From Owenia fusiformis (taxonomy: Eukaryota; Annelida; Polychaeta; Sabellida; Oweniidae), in the NCBI GenBank assembly GCA_903813345.2, contig CAIIXF020000011.1, positions 27,646,166-27,706,165 of the forward strand: DNA of 60,000 bases, written 5' to 3'. Each line of letters opens with the position of its first letter. Positions within the stretch are counted from its first letter, which is position 1. Below, piece after piece: positions 1-12,163 of the stretch. Both the position numbers and the translations under genes were made by a program. The notes beneath the pieces were generated by a model that worked only from the letters and a program-made list of their open reading frames with translations, searched no databases and was not told where the DNA came from.

Positions 1-2
1 TT

Positions 3-81
3 GCTGCAGAGGAGGCAAATGTCAGTCTCATGGAGAACACTGACCAATTCTTCCTCATTACAATGGGGATAATATGTTATC
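3..81 (+). CDS. Ammonium transporter exon 1 (partial at window edge)
   Basis: Encodes the run [15 protein letters not shown], the start of the first transmembrane helix. The donor is GTAAGT at 82 and the exon ends after one base of a codon that is completed by exon 2 (Leu). The in-frame ATG at 30 could be the initiator, but open coding continues upstream to the edge, so a preceding exon is possible. Confidence 0.85.
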
Positions 82-3000
82 GTAAGTAAAAATACCAAAA
101 GTAAATTAACATAGGTTGTAATATCAGAATTGAAATTATACATGCAATTTGACATGTTAGATGGTTTGACATTAATATTACTCTATTTTACATGTTATAT
201 GATGTGATTTGACATTGGTATCACTCTATTTTACATGTTAGATGTTTTGACATTGATATCACTCTATTTGACATGTTAGATAATTTGACATTAGTATTAC
301 TCTATTTTACATGTTGCATGGTTTGACATTGTGTTACTCTATCTAACATGTTAGGTGATTTGGCACGTGTCAGTTGATTTGGCACTCATATTACTCTATT
401 TTTCATGTTGCATGATTTGACATTAGTATTACTCTATTTAACATGTTAGGTGATTTGGCACGTGTCAGTTGATTTGGCACTCATATTACTCTATTTGGCA
501 TGTTGCATGATTTGACATTAGTATTACTCTATTTTACATGTTGCATGGTTTGACATTGTGTAACTCTATCTAACATGTTAGGTGATTTGGCACGTGTCAG
601 TTGATTTGGCACTCATATTACTCTATTTGGCATGTTGCATGATTTGACATTAGTATTACTCTATTTGGCATGCTGCATGGTTTGACATTAATATTACTCT
701 ATTTAACATGTTAGGTGATTTTGCATTAATGTTACTCTATTTGACAATTGACATGGATGATTTGACGATAACATTACTCAACAAAATTATTCTTCACTTT
801 CAAAATTGATGAATCTGCCTAGTAGTGCCTAGATATTTCATATATGAACAATCATATTTATCTACATATACATGTACATTTAAAATTTTGGGAATGAGCG
901 TCTATGAAGAACATGTATTATTCCCAGAGGACCATGGTTCGAACCCAGTGTATAGCACAAATGTTTATTTGTTCCAGTGATGCAAGGAGGATTCGCTTTA
1001 TTTGAGGCAGGGTCTGTTAGGAGCAAGAACATAACTAATATTCTCATCAAGAATCTCTTAGACAGTTGTAAGTACAGCATTCAATATCTTACAAAAAGCA
1101 GCACCATCTATATTTAGAATCAAATCATATCTAGCTTTTTTTGTTTTATAATTCACGATATCTTGTTTTAATTGAAAAGGTTTTTGCTAGCAGCCGATAG
1201 GGCCCTTTTAATTAGACCCCATTATGCCATAGGCTTGATGGCGATACCGTAGCTCTTGCTAAAGCGAATGCCAAAACCGGGGAAACGAATGAGGCCCTCG
1301 TTATGATCGTCAACGTAACAAAAGCGAGGGACTAAATATGTAAATTGCGTCTTCGTTAATATTCCAAACATAGAACCGCCTGCATATTATCAAACTAGAC
1401 TATCTTCCTTAACTTTGAGCAAAATTATCGTCAGGGTAACTAGGTGAGTACCAGTGAATATTATCGAAATGTAGTGTGTATTTTTTTCAATTTCAAGAAA
1501 GTGTTTGTCGCACTTTATTTTTTTCGACAGATGTCATATTGAAAAATGTGTTCAATATTTTTCAACCTTATGTATTCGTCTATAAAGGTGTCCTTTTTAC
1601 ATGGCTAGCGGTTTATTAAAAATACATTCAATAGACATGTGGGGCTTGACAGACGTCAATAAATAGGTCAGCGCTAAAATTCTCATTTCGTGACATGAAG
1701 AGCTTTCCGGCACAACAAATATCTGAGAAAAACAAGCCATCGTTTGAAAACCATACTAGTGCATCGTATTATGTCCGTTTGAGGCTTTTTTAGAAAAATG
1801 CATACCAAGAAATTTCAACTTCATGAAGAAAACAACAAATCACTTTAATTGATATTCTGGACATGCTGGTTAATATTTTGCGTAGGATGCATGGGACGAG
1901 CAATTCTCCCGTATATATCATATCCATTGGCCATATCAGGGCAAGGTTAGACTTTTATCGGTTAGGTCCGACGGATATAAAAACATTGTGTTTTTCGAAC
2001 GACTGATTTCAAATATCTTTTTATCCTTAAAATGATATGATGTCGCGAAAACTACTGTCGTGACACATTAATTTGAAAAAATCTGTATAAATATATAACT
2101 TCTTAACTTATGAAAAAATAACTTTTTGGAGAAAAGTATTTATCAGCCTTTCGTTGAACCTCTGGTTCACAACTTAGTTTTAAAAATACATTTTCAGAAC
2201 TTTTAGATACATACAATACCAAACTTCTATTTTCAGACGAAAGCAATGAATCAAACATTTTCTAACCAAAATGTTCAAAAACCACTGAAATTTTAGAATT
2301 GTGTTTTTTACATTTTGATTATTTTGGGATAGACAAAAGACTTAATGGTTTAAATTTCTACGGGGCCTTAAGGGAGCGAGATTAATAACACATCATGCGT
2401 TTGATATTTCAGTTGTAGGCTGCATTGCTTACTGGCTGGTTGGGTACGCCTTGGCTTATGGGAAAGGAAATTTCTTCTGTGGAACTGAGTGGTGGGCTTT
2501 CTATGGAATGCCCTCCTCGAGGTAGTATTTTTATTTCAACTGTCGGCCTCATATGATATGTTACCAATGTGTGCCAGTGTTACCATTTGTGCCGTGTGAC
2601 CACCTATGCTGTGTTATCATGTGTTGCGTCACTGGGTGATTTAGTGTACCAATTGTGCTTCTTTTAATGCTGGCTTACCAATTGTGTTAGTCTTACCAAT
2701 TATCCTAGTGTTACCACATGTGCCGTGTTACCAAGCAGTGTGCTAGTATTACCATGTGTGTTCTGTTACTGAGTGATTTAGTGTTACAAAGTGTGCTACC
2801 TTTTAAGCTGAGTTACCATTTGTGCTGGTTTTACCAATTGTCCTAGTGTTACCATATGTGCCGTGTTACAAAGCCGTGTGCTAGTGCTACCATGTGTGCG
2901 AGGTTACAAAGTGCGTTAGCGTTATCATGTGTTGTGTTGTGTTGTGTTACCATTTGTACTAGTCTTACCAATTATACTAGAGTTACCATGTCTGCGGTGT

Positions 3001-6000
3001 TACCAAGTGTGCTAGTTTTGCCCTGTGTGCTGTGTTACCATTTGTGATTGTGGTATCATTTTTGCTATGGTACTATTTGTACTGATTTAAAATTTGCACT
3101 TATTTTACCATTTCTGTTAGTGTTAATATTAGTGCTGTATTACGATATGTACTGATGTTACTATTTGTGCTCTTTATCATTTATACTAATGTATCATGAT
3201 ATGTACTAGTGTTGTTACGATTTGTGCTTGTATTAACATTTGTGCTGTGGAACTATTCATGTTTGCTTATATCCTAGATACTCTCACTGGTGGTTCCAGT
3301 ACGTGTTCGCGGCCACAGCAGCCACTATTGTATCTGGCTCCCTCGCTGAGCGATGCGACTTTAGAGCATACTTGATCTATAGTTTTGTTATTACAGGTAA
3401 TGGAACTTTCTCTAACTACTATATATACTAGATTGTCAAATCTTCAGCTTGCAGTGTTTTATGTCTAAAACTAATTTGATTGATTTTTTAATTTTTGGTA
3501 TTCGTCAAAGATGTTTGTCATGCCAATAAATAATACATAACATTCAAAACTGGATACAACAAATAATTAATCCAATTATTTAAAAGAAAGTTTTTCCGAA
3601 ATATTTATATATATTGCTATACCTTATATACTATTTGTATGAACGTTTAAGCCGTATTTCAATGCAACTGAGCAAAATATTGAACCACGAGGGCAAAAAC
3701 TAGCTCAGAAAAACTTCTGAAAAACAATCTTTTTTAAAATGTCTCCAACATTCAACTTATTTTGAAACTCCGTATGGAAAATTTCATAATATTTTTTTCA
3801 ATATGGAATTATTAATCGTTTAAGTCAGGTTGCGGTAACCCCGCCACATGACTGTTGTTTCAATGAATTCCATTATTCACTGTTATTTTATCATGTCATA
3901 TTTACAATGGCGTGACTTATCATTACAACGTATATCACATTTAGAATACTAGAAATAGTAGTTTGGATGGGGTTACAGTGTCTACTCATGAGAACAATCA
4001 GCCTCTCATCGACCTTCAAATGTGAAACTGTAACATGTGCTGTAACATGTGCTGTTTGTTCACGAATGCGTTGCAGCCACACGGCCATTAGTGATAAAGG
4101 AATTGACAAATATTTGGAAATTACCTCCTGTTCAAGTTCCAATCATTTTTATAGATTATATTGATAGATTTAATATAACTGAATATGGCATCGCTTGTTG
4201 AGGATCACACAACATTACCGTTTATCATTTATTTGAGATTTAAGCAGGGGTCCATTTTTTAAGAAATAATCGTTTTAAAAGATTTCTTGTGAATAGATAA
4301 TAAAGAAGTACAACAAGCATGAATTATTATATATCAAGAGCATAATGTAAAATTTCAACTGAAAAATTAGATCAAAATGGAATCCATCAAAAATCACAAT
4401 GGTTGGTGTAACTAATCAAATTTTTACTTTATAAGCTTAGTATCATGTACTAACAATTTAAATTGATTTTTAATAGTTATCCCATTGAACGAAGTTCGGA
4501 GGAATATAGAGAACGGGCCTCCGTCCGTCTGTCCGTCCATACGTACGTACGTCCGTTCGGGCAATAACTCAAATACCGTTGGCCCGATTTTGTTCATAAT
4601 TTGTACACATATACCCTATGGGAGTAGAAGTTCTGCTCGAAAGCCGATTTTCAAAATGGCCACTCATTTAAAAATAGCGGCCATTTTCAGTAGTGCCGAT
4701 TTTACAGTTATTTAGGTGCAATATGTAAATACTCGTCGCAAGATCCTGGGGAACTCCCTGTAACACCCGAGAACTATCAAAAATTACAAAAATAACAACA
4801 CGTAAAAACAAATTGTGCTTTTAAGATATTGTAAGTGTGTTGAAGTATTAGGATTCTATATACCGTTAGAAACCTTGGAATACAAGCTTTATAGGAACTC
4901 TATGTATTATGTGTTCCGCGTCGTGTATTCCTTATATGGAACGCTTGAACATGATGAATATCTTGACGACGAATTAAGGCATTTTTGTTTTGTAATCGTA
5001 TAAAGCATTACCAGTATATGATAACAGAATATTTCATTGTCACTCCGTCTTTAATAAGTAGTAAAGTGAATATACAGCCAAATTAGTATATTGTTGAACA
5101 TAAGATATAAACATTAAGTGTTTTGGATATCATTTATGACGTCATAACACGACTGATAACAACAGGACGATCTTAACAAAAGACTGACTAAGAATCTCCT
5201 TTACATCGTAAAATAGGGAACGTACATTTTTGTACCACTTTTTATTTTTAAAGTATGGTGCTTTACTAATTATTAATCTTATTGAAAATTCACAGGCATT
5301 AATTTGGCAAGGACAATATTTTGAAAATCAAGTCAAATTTTAAAAATATTATATCTGAATCCATTAAAATACCCCTCAAAATAGACTATGCGCAAAAATA
5401 ATGTAAAAATGTGCTCTTTTTGTATCTGGCTTTACGCAGGGTAAAAGCCCATAAGTATATATTTTGAGGAGATATTCTTTAATTTCGCCAGGACAATATT
5501 GTCCATATCAAAAATCTTTATCTTTTGTCTAGTAATAAAAAAGTTAGAAGCAGTTAACTTACCCCATGTGTTTTACGCCAAAATATCTTACACTTTCCCC
5601 GAAGAAATCTAATGCGTTCTATACAAAATATTTGAATTGTAACCGTCAATGTGTTATGACGTCATAATTTAACATGGTCCAGTGAATGTAGGAGCAAATT
5701 TTGAAGCATTTTGATCAACGTTTTACCGAAATATTCATGATTTAAGGTATTTTTACAAGGAATTACATGTACGTTACATTATTACAACGTTAATTTGCAG
5801 TTTCCTCGCATAGAAAACCGTAGAACGCTGCGTTATGCTAGATTTCTAATACATCTTAATGCTATAGTCAAAAGGATGAGGGGTTACCCTTCAAAATGAT
5901 ATATAATAGGTTATGTAACTCTAATGTACAGCGAAATGGTAAAAGGATGAATATTAAAAATGGCGTAAAATAAGCGATTTCCCCAGGATCTTGCAACGAG

Positions 6001-9000
6001 TAAAAACTGTAATAGCAATTAAATGAAAAAAATTATATAAGACATTAATAAAGCTAGAAATGTAGATATTAAAGAAGCACATGGCAGCCATTTTGAAAAA
6101 TGGTTTGTTATTTTACGATTTTCGCTGTAACTCGAAAAGTAGTGGAGTGATTTCGTTCATATTTGGTATGTGAATACTATAAGCATGGCACACTGTCTAA
6201 TGACACTTTTGGGAGAAGGCGGCCATTTTAAACATAGCCGCCATTTTAACGTATTTTACAATAACTCAAAAAGTTGTGGAGCGATTTTGATCCTCTCTGG
6301 TATGTGAATACTATAAACATGGCACACTGAATTTTTTGAATACAAAGTGTTTCAGATTTTCATTTATTGAAGATTTAATTCAAGATTAATTAAAAAAGAT
6401 GAACATTTTGTGGATAGTTCTCGGATAAATTACTATTATTACCACCTTGCGGGGCATGTTTTAGGGGTATTAGTGCTAGTTTAGGTGGCATTTATGTTAC
6501 TATATCGACCTGAGCAATAATTCTAATAACGTCATTTCTGCGGGCAATATTAAACAAATACTGGATGATCAGGAGCTGGATATGGCAGAATACCTATTCG
6601 AGAAAAAAATATTGGGCGAGACGGTATTAATTAATTTCAATAGAAAGTTTGGGTTCTTGCATTGCCTCATAGGACAGTCTATTTTCTACTAAATAAAATA
6701 ATCAGGGTAAACACTTTTCTATTACTAAAGTTATTTGCTTGTAGAGATGCTTGCAGAGCCCGTATCGCAAAAATCACCCCACATCATATCATATGCTTTA
6801 TTGATGTTAAAATCCATTTCTATAATAGTGGGAATAAATTCCTAACTCATCTTAGATTATGATTTAAATGCAATATTATATGTGATCAAATGCTTTTTCC
6901 AAGGTTTTAAAATGTAAACAGTGCTCAGTTTCAGTGCTCAACAGGTGAAAACGTATGTAGGAATATAGGCAGAAACAATTTGCAGATCAACGAAAACAAG
7001 ATTGTGTTCAAAGAAAGTGAACTAAATGGAACCATTATTTTTTGTCATGTTGAATGCAAAATATAGTCAGACAGAAGATATTATTTTCAATTAAACAGAT
7101 AAAATCAATATATCATGCTAATGACCTTTCCAAAAGCCGATTCATAAGTGGAAAATTCGATGTTAACTTCAAAAGTGTCAATATCTAATATTTTTCATTA
7201 TTATGGACCTCTGTTAAACCCCTCAATGATAAGTAAACGGTAATGTTGACAGGCCCTCAACGGGTGAAAACGTATGTAGGAATATATGTTTTATCATTTA
7301 AACATATCATTAACAATTGGCAGATCTACGAAAAACAAGATGATGTTAAAAGAAAGTGAACTAAATGGAACCATTATTTTTTATCATTTTGAATGCAAAA
7401 TATAGTCAAACAGACGATCTTAGTTTCAATTAAACAATGGCATACTAATATTAATAACCTTTCCAAAAAAACTTCAAAAATATCAAAATCTAATATTTTT
7501 TGTGAACCCCTGTTAAACCCCTCAATAATTAATAAATAATTCTCTTGAACATCTAATGTACATCGAGATAAAATCAATATGGTATACTAGTAAACTTTCC
7601 AAAGCCCGATGAATGACTAGATGTATAATGTATTTTTGTTTATTGTAATAATTTGAAATAAAGAAATACAATATAAAAAAAAAAAAAAAATGACTAGATA
7701 ATCTGTTGTAAACTTCAAAACTTTAATTCAAAATCTAATATTTTCGTTGACCCCTCCCTGTTAAACCCCTCAATAATAAGTAAACGGTAAAGTCCTCAAC
7801 AGATGAAAATGTATGTGATAATACATGTTTTATCATTTACACATATCATTTAACAATTGGCGGATCAACAAAAACAAGATGATGTTAAAAGAAAGTGAAC
7901 AAAATGGAACAATTATTTCTAATCATTTTGAATGCAAAATATAATCAGACAGACGATCTTATTTTCAATTAAACAGATAAAATCAATAGGTCATGCTAAT
8001 AACCTTCTCAAAACCGATTCATGAGTAGATAATCCTTTGTAAACTTCAAAAATACCAAAATCTAATATTTTTATTTTTTGTGGACCCCTGTCAAACCCCT
8101 CAATAATAAGTAAATGGTAATGTTGACAAGTGCTCAACATGTGAAAACGTATGTAGGAATACATGTTTTATCATTTAAACATATCAAAACAATTGGCGGA
8201 TTAACAAAAACAAGATGATGTTAAAAGAAAGTGAACTGAATGGAACAATTAATTTTAATCATTTTAAATGCAAAATATAGTCAGACAGGTGATCTTATTT
8301 TCAATTAAACAGATAAAATCAATATGTCATGCTAATAACCTTCCCAAAAACCGATGCATAAGTAGATAATCTGTTGTAAACTTCAAAAGTATCAAAATCT
8401 AATATTTTTTATTTTTTGTGGACCTCTGTTAAATCCCTCAATAATAAGTAAATGTTAATGTTGACAAGTGCTCAACAAGTGAAAACGTGTGCAGGAATAT
8501 GTGTTTTATCATTTTAACTCACCAAAACAATTGGAGGATGAACAGGAGGAAACAGCTTAATTAAGGCTTATCTGAGAAATTCCATTATCACTACATCGCT
8601 AACACTGCGGCGCGATGAGATCTATCGGACTGTTAGAAAATTGTTTTCTTAAGTCAAACTAGCTCGACTCTAACAAAACAACGAATTAGTTGGAAGATTC
8701 AAATGAGTATAAGTACCCAGATACTCTGGTTACACATAGCACCTACTAGAGAATTAAAGGAGTCAATTTTTATAAGCCGGGGAGTTGGAAGCTAGTTTTT
8801 GCCAAGGGGTCCACAGCCTGACCCCCCCCCCTCACCCCGCTCCTGACTGCGGGCCTGTCATCAAGCCCAAAACTAAATCGCGCGTGAGGCAAAGCTACAC
8901 TATAGGCATGATGCCTCATTAAAACTTTAACAGAAATATATTTTTAGAGTTTTTTCCCCTCTTTTAGCATATTCCTCCACTATTTCTTCGCCTTTCCAGG

Positions 9001-11790
9001 AGTGGTGTACCCAATAGTCTCCCATTGGGCATGGGACCCCAACGGATGGCTACTCCAGGGATTCAATGCAACTGATGAAAACGGTGAGGTGTTCAAAGCT
9101 GAATATTTTGACTTCGCTGGTAGTGGTGCTGTCCATACACTGTCAGGAGTGGCGGCCCTGTGCGGCTCGGCGATTCTTGGGCCTAGGATAGGACGGTTTG
9201 ATGAAAATGGTAAACCGGTGGATATTCGAGGACACTCAATTCCAGTAAGCTATTGATATATGCACTCTCAGACAAGTTTGAAACACTTTCCGTAAATCAA
9301 CGTACATCCCAAGGTGTGCTTCTATTTAGAATATAATGCCTATCTGTGTCGATTTTTACTAATCAATCAGGCAGATAAAAATGTTACACGGCTGACAACG
9401 TTATTGCATTTTAACACGTATTTCAAGTTCGAAGGGGGTTTCCAAACTTATGGAGGGAGTGTATTTTGGAGTGAATAAATGAAGAGAACACAAGATTATC
9501 AAATTCAGGTTGTGTACCACATGTTAAACGATCATTTTGCACTTCATATTCATCGAAGACGTTGATAGAAATATGAATCCATAAGAAGCTGATCTTGGTT
9601 CAAATGATGAAATCGATATCCATATTTATGTATTTAATACAGGTAATTCCAATTGCAGATGATAGCATGTGGAGTCTTTATACTCCTCTTCGGGTTCTTT
9701 GCCTTCAACGGTGGCTCGAACTTAGCTATTTCTAAACCCGGTGATGCGGACGTGGTTTCCATAGCAGTACTCAATACCATAAATGGCGGGTCGTTTGGCT
9801 GTATGGTCGTGTTGATTTCTACAAGGTTATACACGGGGAAATGGAGCCTTCTCTCAGCGATAAATGGATGTCTAGCAGGAATGGTGAGTATATTTTACCG
9901 CATGGCTGTTATGTGAAATAATTGCTAAGGGCCGTAGACCCGAGGCCATTAGTTATCCTAACAGCCCGTACAAATGGTTTATATTATCTAAAACCCACAC
10001 TGACTTTTGTGAAAGGTAAATGGTCCATGATCGATTTAGGCTTACACTGTGGTATTCAACTGTGACGTTTAATACGTTTTTGGGAACATGCTGGTTTTCG
10101 ATAGGCCAGTTCGCCATTCTTTAAAACAATAGAAAAATGTACTCTTCTTTTGTTACGACAGTACATTTCTTAAATAATATGCAGTTCATTCTACCTATGT
10201 GGGGTTTTGTTTAGGTTTCAGTGTGCAGCGGTTGCTGCTGTGTACGTATGTGGTCAGGGGCAGTGATGGGAGCTATAGGCGGCTTTGTATGCATGTTCAC
10301 TAGTTGGTTAATGGTCAAGGTAAAGGTGGACGACCCGGTTGACGCAATCGCAGGTAAACCTATTTTTAGTCAGAGTTATATTGACAATGTTAAATATTAA
10401 TAATATGTAGTTGAAAAAAGAAACATGTTCAAACTTTGCACGGGAATTGTAAGGGGTGCGACATAGTATTGAGAATCCAAGATAAACGAAGGAGACATCT
10501 ATGGATGAGTTTTCAATGAATTTTTTTCAAACGTAACATAAGTCTTTGTGTTTTAGTTCACGCTGGCGCAGGTATATGGGGACTCATTGCCGCTCAGCTA
10601 TTTGAGGCGGATGTCGGTGTATTGTATACATTTAACAGACGGGCATTTATAGTAAGTAAAGCGATGGTAAAGATTTAAGAAATTAACAATAAAAAAGACT
10701 TGTGAACAATGAGAAAGAAATAATTTATCAGTAGACGGTACGGTGATGAACCGCACAAGTCTTAGATTTCGCCCGATGGCAACAAGGAGGGAGGAGAACA
10801 ATTTGAAGAGGATAACTAATTACAAATGATAATGTATCATATTCCTTTGAAGAATCCCCTTTATGCGGTTCGTACTAATAGTCCCATGTTTCTGTTATCT
10901 CACATTCTCTTTTCAGGAAAAATATTATTTTTGTTTTTAGAAACTAGCCTGGGGTCTAACAGGTCTTTGTGCCATTATCGCATGGACGGTACTATGCTGT
11001 GGCTCTATGTTCGGTCTCCTCAGGGCGTTTGGAATACTAAGAGTACCTAGAGAGATAGAACTCAAAGGTAACAATTGCACCCACATGTATATCTCAAGAT
11101 CACGACCACCTTGAAGCAATAATTAAAAGTTAAATGGCGGTCAATTTGAATGTGTCTCATTAGATATCAATATCTTGATTTTGGCATTGACCATCTTACT
11201 AGATTTACTGGAAAAAAGATAATGTTAGGATATTTTCCTGAAAAGGTAGAGAAAAATACACATCTCTCTAATGTTTATTTTGAACCTGAAAATTACAAAG
11301 TCGCCTATTATAGCAATAGCAATTTTTCAAAAGTGCTTCTATAAAGATCTTCAAGTACCTAATGGGTTATATTTGTAACAGGGAAATGGGGAAAAACAAG
11401 ACATATAAGGGACTTGATGCATGACTATTTGATTTGCAGGCCTAGACGTTAGCAAACATAACGAGCCGGCGTACCCAGCGGCGTCTTATGGAGATGGGTG
11501 GGGAAGCAAGAATCACATGGATATTATAGAATCTCGACACGGTACGATAATTTCATGATTAATCGAAGAGCAGTCATTTTCCTTTGGAGATCCGGTTTGC
11601 TTGGAGACAATTTATTTTTCATAATATGATTTAGATTAGCCCTTCTAAAATGTAAATTAATGAAATAGTTAGCTTCACTTAAATGACCTCCCTTTTTTTA
11701 GAAAATGGATCAAACGATGAATTGATTGGTATCGATAACGTTGCCTTGGATACAACTGCACGGGAGGAGACTACGACACATCGACTATAA
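3..11790 (+). CDS. AMT-family ammonium transporter, 11 exons (5' end possibly missing)
   Basis: A membrane channel/transporter for ammonium of the Amt/MEP/Rh superfamily, AMT branch. The joined coding exons are 3-81, 978-1067, 2413-2521, 3278-3396, 9000-9244, 9659-9883, 10215-10353, 10557-10651, 10941-11067, 11440-11541 and 11702-11790. They sum to 1,419 nt (472 residues plus TAA), every intron is GT-AG and the frame holds across all ten junctions. Family hallmarks are visible: [18 protein letters not shown] in the first helix, [12 protein letters not shown], the PROSITE-type ammonium-transporter signature beginning DFAGSG, the two pore histidines (GAVH in exon 5 and VHAGAGIWG in exon 8), FAFNGGS, and the C-terminal [13 protein letters not shown]. 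About 11 membrane helices are expected for the family. The exon is already open at the window edge and an in-frame ATG lies at 30, so the start is unresolved; animal AMTs usually have a slightly longer N-terminus. Introns 1-4 are repeat-rich. Confidence 0.94.
145..775. repeat. Tandem repeat in transporter intron 1
   Basis: About 15 diverged copies of a unit of roughly 40 bases built on TTTGACATTAGTATTACTC plus an ACATGTTAGGTG part. A higher-order block containing GGCACGTGTCAGTTGATTTG recurs three times (near 361, 459 and 588). It fills most of the 0.9-kb intron. Confidence 0.9.
978..1067 (+). CDS. Ammonium transporter exon 2
   Basis: Begins after a TTCCAG acceptor and ends at a GTAAGT donor. 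It encodes [18 protein letters not shown], the most conserved AMT N-terminal block, followed by [10 protein letters not shown]. It ends in phase 1, and the junction codon with exon 3 gives Phe (DSFVGC). Confidence 0.93.
2413..2521 (+). CDS. Ammonium transporter exon 3
   Basis: Follows a TTTCAG acceptor. It encodes [18 protein letters not shown], a conserved AMT helix, then the loop [17 protein letters not shown]. It ends in AG before GTAGTA; the split codon with exon 4 gives Arg ([10 protein letters not shown]). Confidence 0.92.
2555..3255. repeat. Degenerate GTTACCA minisatellite in transporter intron 3
   Basis: Loose tandem array of 16-25-base units of the type GTGTTACCATTTGTGCTAG, decaying towards its 3' end. 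It ends about 20 bases before the exon 4 acceptor. Confidence 0.85.
3278..3396 (+). CDS. Ammonium transporter exon 4
   Basis: Encodes [39 protein letters not shown]. This is the AMT helix pair with the SG(S/A)(L/V)AER motif. The donor GTAATG at 3397 opens the longest intron of the gene, about 5.6 kb, which is filled with transposons and satellite. Confidence 0.94.
4476..6360 (+). mobile_element. GTCC-type repeat element, interrupted by a nested insertion
   Basis: Opens ATCCCATTGAACGAAGTTCG, has a GTCCGTC run near 4520-4555, then GGGCAATAACTCAAATACC and ATGGCC/GCGGCCATTTT modules. The same order occurs in the fuller element at 52,348-53,638. Modules resume after 6001 (GCCATTTTGAAAAATGG; TAACTCGAAAAGTAGTGGAG; near-duplicate sentences at about 6126 and 6259), so the unit is split by the 4732-6000 insertion. 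It lies in transporter intron 4. Confidence 0.65.
4732..6000. mobile_element. TA-flanked DNA transposon with short inverted ends (non-autonomous)
   Basis: Left end CTCGTCGCAAGATCCTGGGG at 4732 is matched in inverse by the right end finishing at 6000, with one mismatch over 21 bases. TA flanks both sides (4730-4731 and 6001-6002), as expected for TA-targeting elements such as Tc1/mariner. A second internal inverted pair around TTATGACGTCATAA lies at about 5136 and 5653. No transposase reading frame is visible, so it would depend on another copy. Confidence 0.65.
6930..8545 (+). repeat. About 338-bp satellite array in transporter intron 4
   Basis: The landmark GTGAAAACGT recurs near 6946, 7265, 7804, 8141 and 8480. 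Spacing is 319, 539, 337 and 339, the long interval including a retroposed insert and other changes. Each unit carries AAAGAAAGTGAACTAAATGG and a CCCCTCAATAATAAGTAAA block. There are four to five copies, the last truncated. Confidence 0.9.
7623..7688 (+). mobile_element. Minimal retroposed poly(A) insert with target-site duplication
   Basis: A stretch of about 66 bases ending in AATAAAGAAATACAATAT and a long A run, inserted in a satellite unit. AATGACTAGAT occurs immediately before (7612-7622) and after (7689-7699). Removing the insert restores the satellite sequence seen in sister units near 8030 and 8350. This is the footprint of LINE-type target-primed insertion of a very short 3' end. Confidence 0.8.
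9000..9244 (+). CDS. Ammonium transporter exon 5 (signature motif and first pore His)
   Basis: Encodes [17 protein letters not shown], an extracellular loop, then [17 protein letters not shown], which fits the ammonium-transporter PROSITE pattern. The Asp and the His in AVH correspond to the conserved recruitment and first pore residues of bacterial AmtB (D160, H168). The exon ends in phase 0 at a GTAAGC donor after HSIP. Confidence 0.95.
9437..9464 (-). mobile_element. Solo terminal repeat of the Tc1/mariner-like family
   Basis: TTTCCAAACTTATGGAGGGA followed by GTGTA is nearly identical to the right end of the element at 12,164-13,031. No partner end was seen upstream in intron 5, so this is a relic or a much-deleted copy. 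Confidence 0.6.
9659..9883 (+). CDS. Ammonium transporter exon 6
   Basis: Encodes [20 protein letters not shown] then [20 protein letters not shown] and NGCLAGM. The GFFAFNGGS block matches the conserved AMT motif around the pore phenylalanine. The first Met is internal (phase 0 after HSIP), not a start. Confidence 0.95.
10215..10353 (+). CDS. Ammonium transporter exon 7
   Basis: Encodes [20 protein letters not shown] and [20 protein letters not shown]. The [10 protein letters not shown] sequence across the exon 7/8 junction is characteristic of AMTs. The cluster of cysteines (CSGCCC) where the family usually has small hydrophobic residues is a mild oddity. Confidence 0.92.
10557..10651 (+). 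CDS. Ammonium transporter exon 8 (second pore His)
   Basis: Encodes [20 protein letters not shown] and [11 protein letters not shown]. With the split Val codon it forms VHAGAGIWG, holding the second histidine of the AMT twin-His pair (H318 in AmtB). Donor GTAAGT. Confidence 0.94.
10941..11067 (+). CDS. Ammonium transporter exon 9
   Basis: Encodes [40 protein letters not shown]. This is the last long membrane helix and the start of the cytoplasmic tail ([11 protein letters not shown]), matching the usual end of the AMT core. Confidence 0.93.
11440..11541 (+). CDS. Ammonium transporter exon 10
   Basis: Encodes [20 protein letters not shown], the conserved cytoplasmic tail (family consensus GLDxxxHGExAYP, here Asn replaces Gly), then a less conserved run. 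Donor GTACGA, phase 1. Confidence 0.92.
11702..11790 (+). CDS. Ammonium transporter exon 11 and stop
   Basis: Encodes the non-conserved C-terminus ([20 protein letters not shown] and REETTTHRL) and ends with TAA at 11788-11790. The TTTTTTAG acceptor has a good pyrimidine tract. Confidence 0.85.
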
Positions 11791-11875
11791 AATACAAAGG
11801 GCCATTTAGAGAACGAGAAAGTCACGATGATGGTATCTACTCCAACTTTTCCGATGACCCCGTAGCCATAGTTTT

Positions 11876-11881
11876 AATAAA
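11876..11881 (+). terminator. Poly(A) signal of the ammonium transporter
   Basis: AATAAA 86 bases after the transporter stop codon, implying a short 3' UTR. No competing signal lies between them. Confidence 0.7.
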
Positions 11882-12163
11882 ATAAGGATCTTCAAGAAAT
11901 TATCGTTTCGCATATTTTTTATCTAGAAAACATATAAAATATTAAATGTAAATGAAAATGGTCCCAAGCTGTAAAAGGTGTCTAGGATAAATGCGACCTC
12001 ACTGTTCATTTTAATGAAATGACATATTGTGACACAAGAATTGTACTTCAAATTCTTGTGACCAATCATAAATATGGATGGTCAGGTATCCTGAGTTCAA
12101 AATCAAAATTAACGACATTTTATTGATACGAACGATCACTTTTAGCGCTATTGTGTATAGGTA

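Noticed and set aside
145-775. CRISPR-like array
   Set aside because: The units are diverged and contiguous, with no unique spacers, and the locus is eukaryotic.
936-946. GGTTCGAACCC as a pol III B box / tRNA
   Set aside because: No A box at a suitable distance and no cloverleaf; it lies just before transporter exon 2 and may be chance or an old SINE relic.
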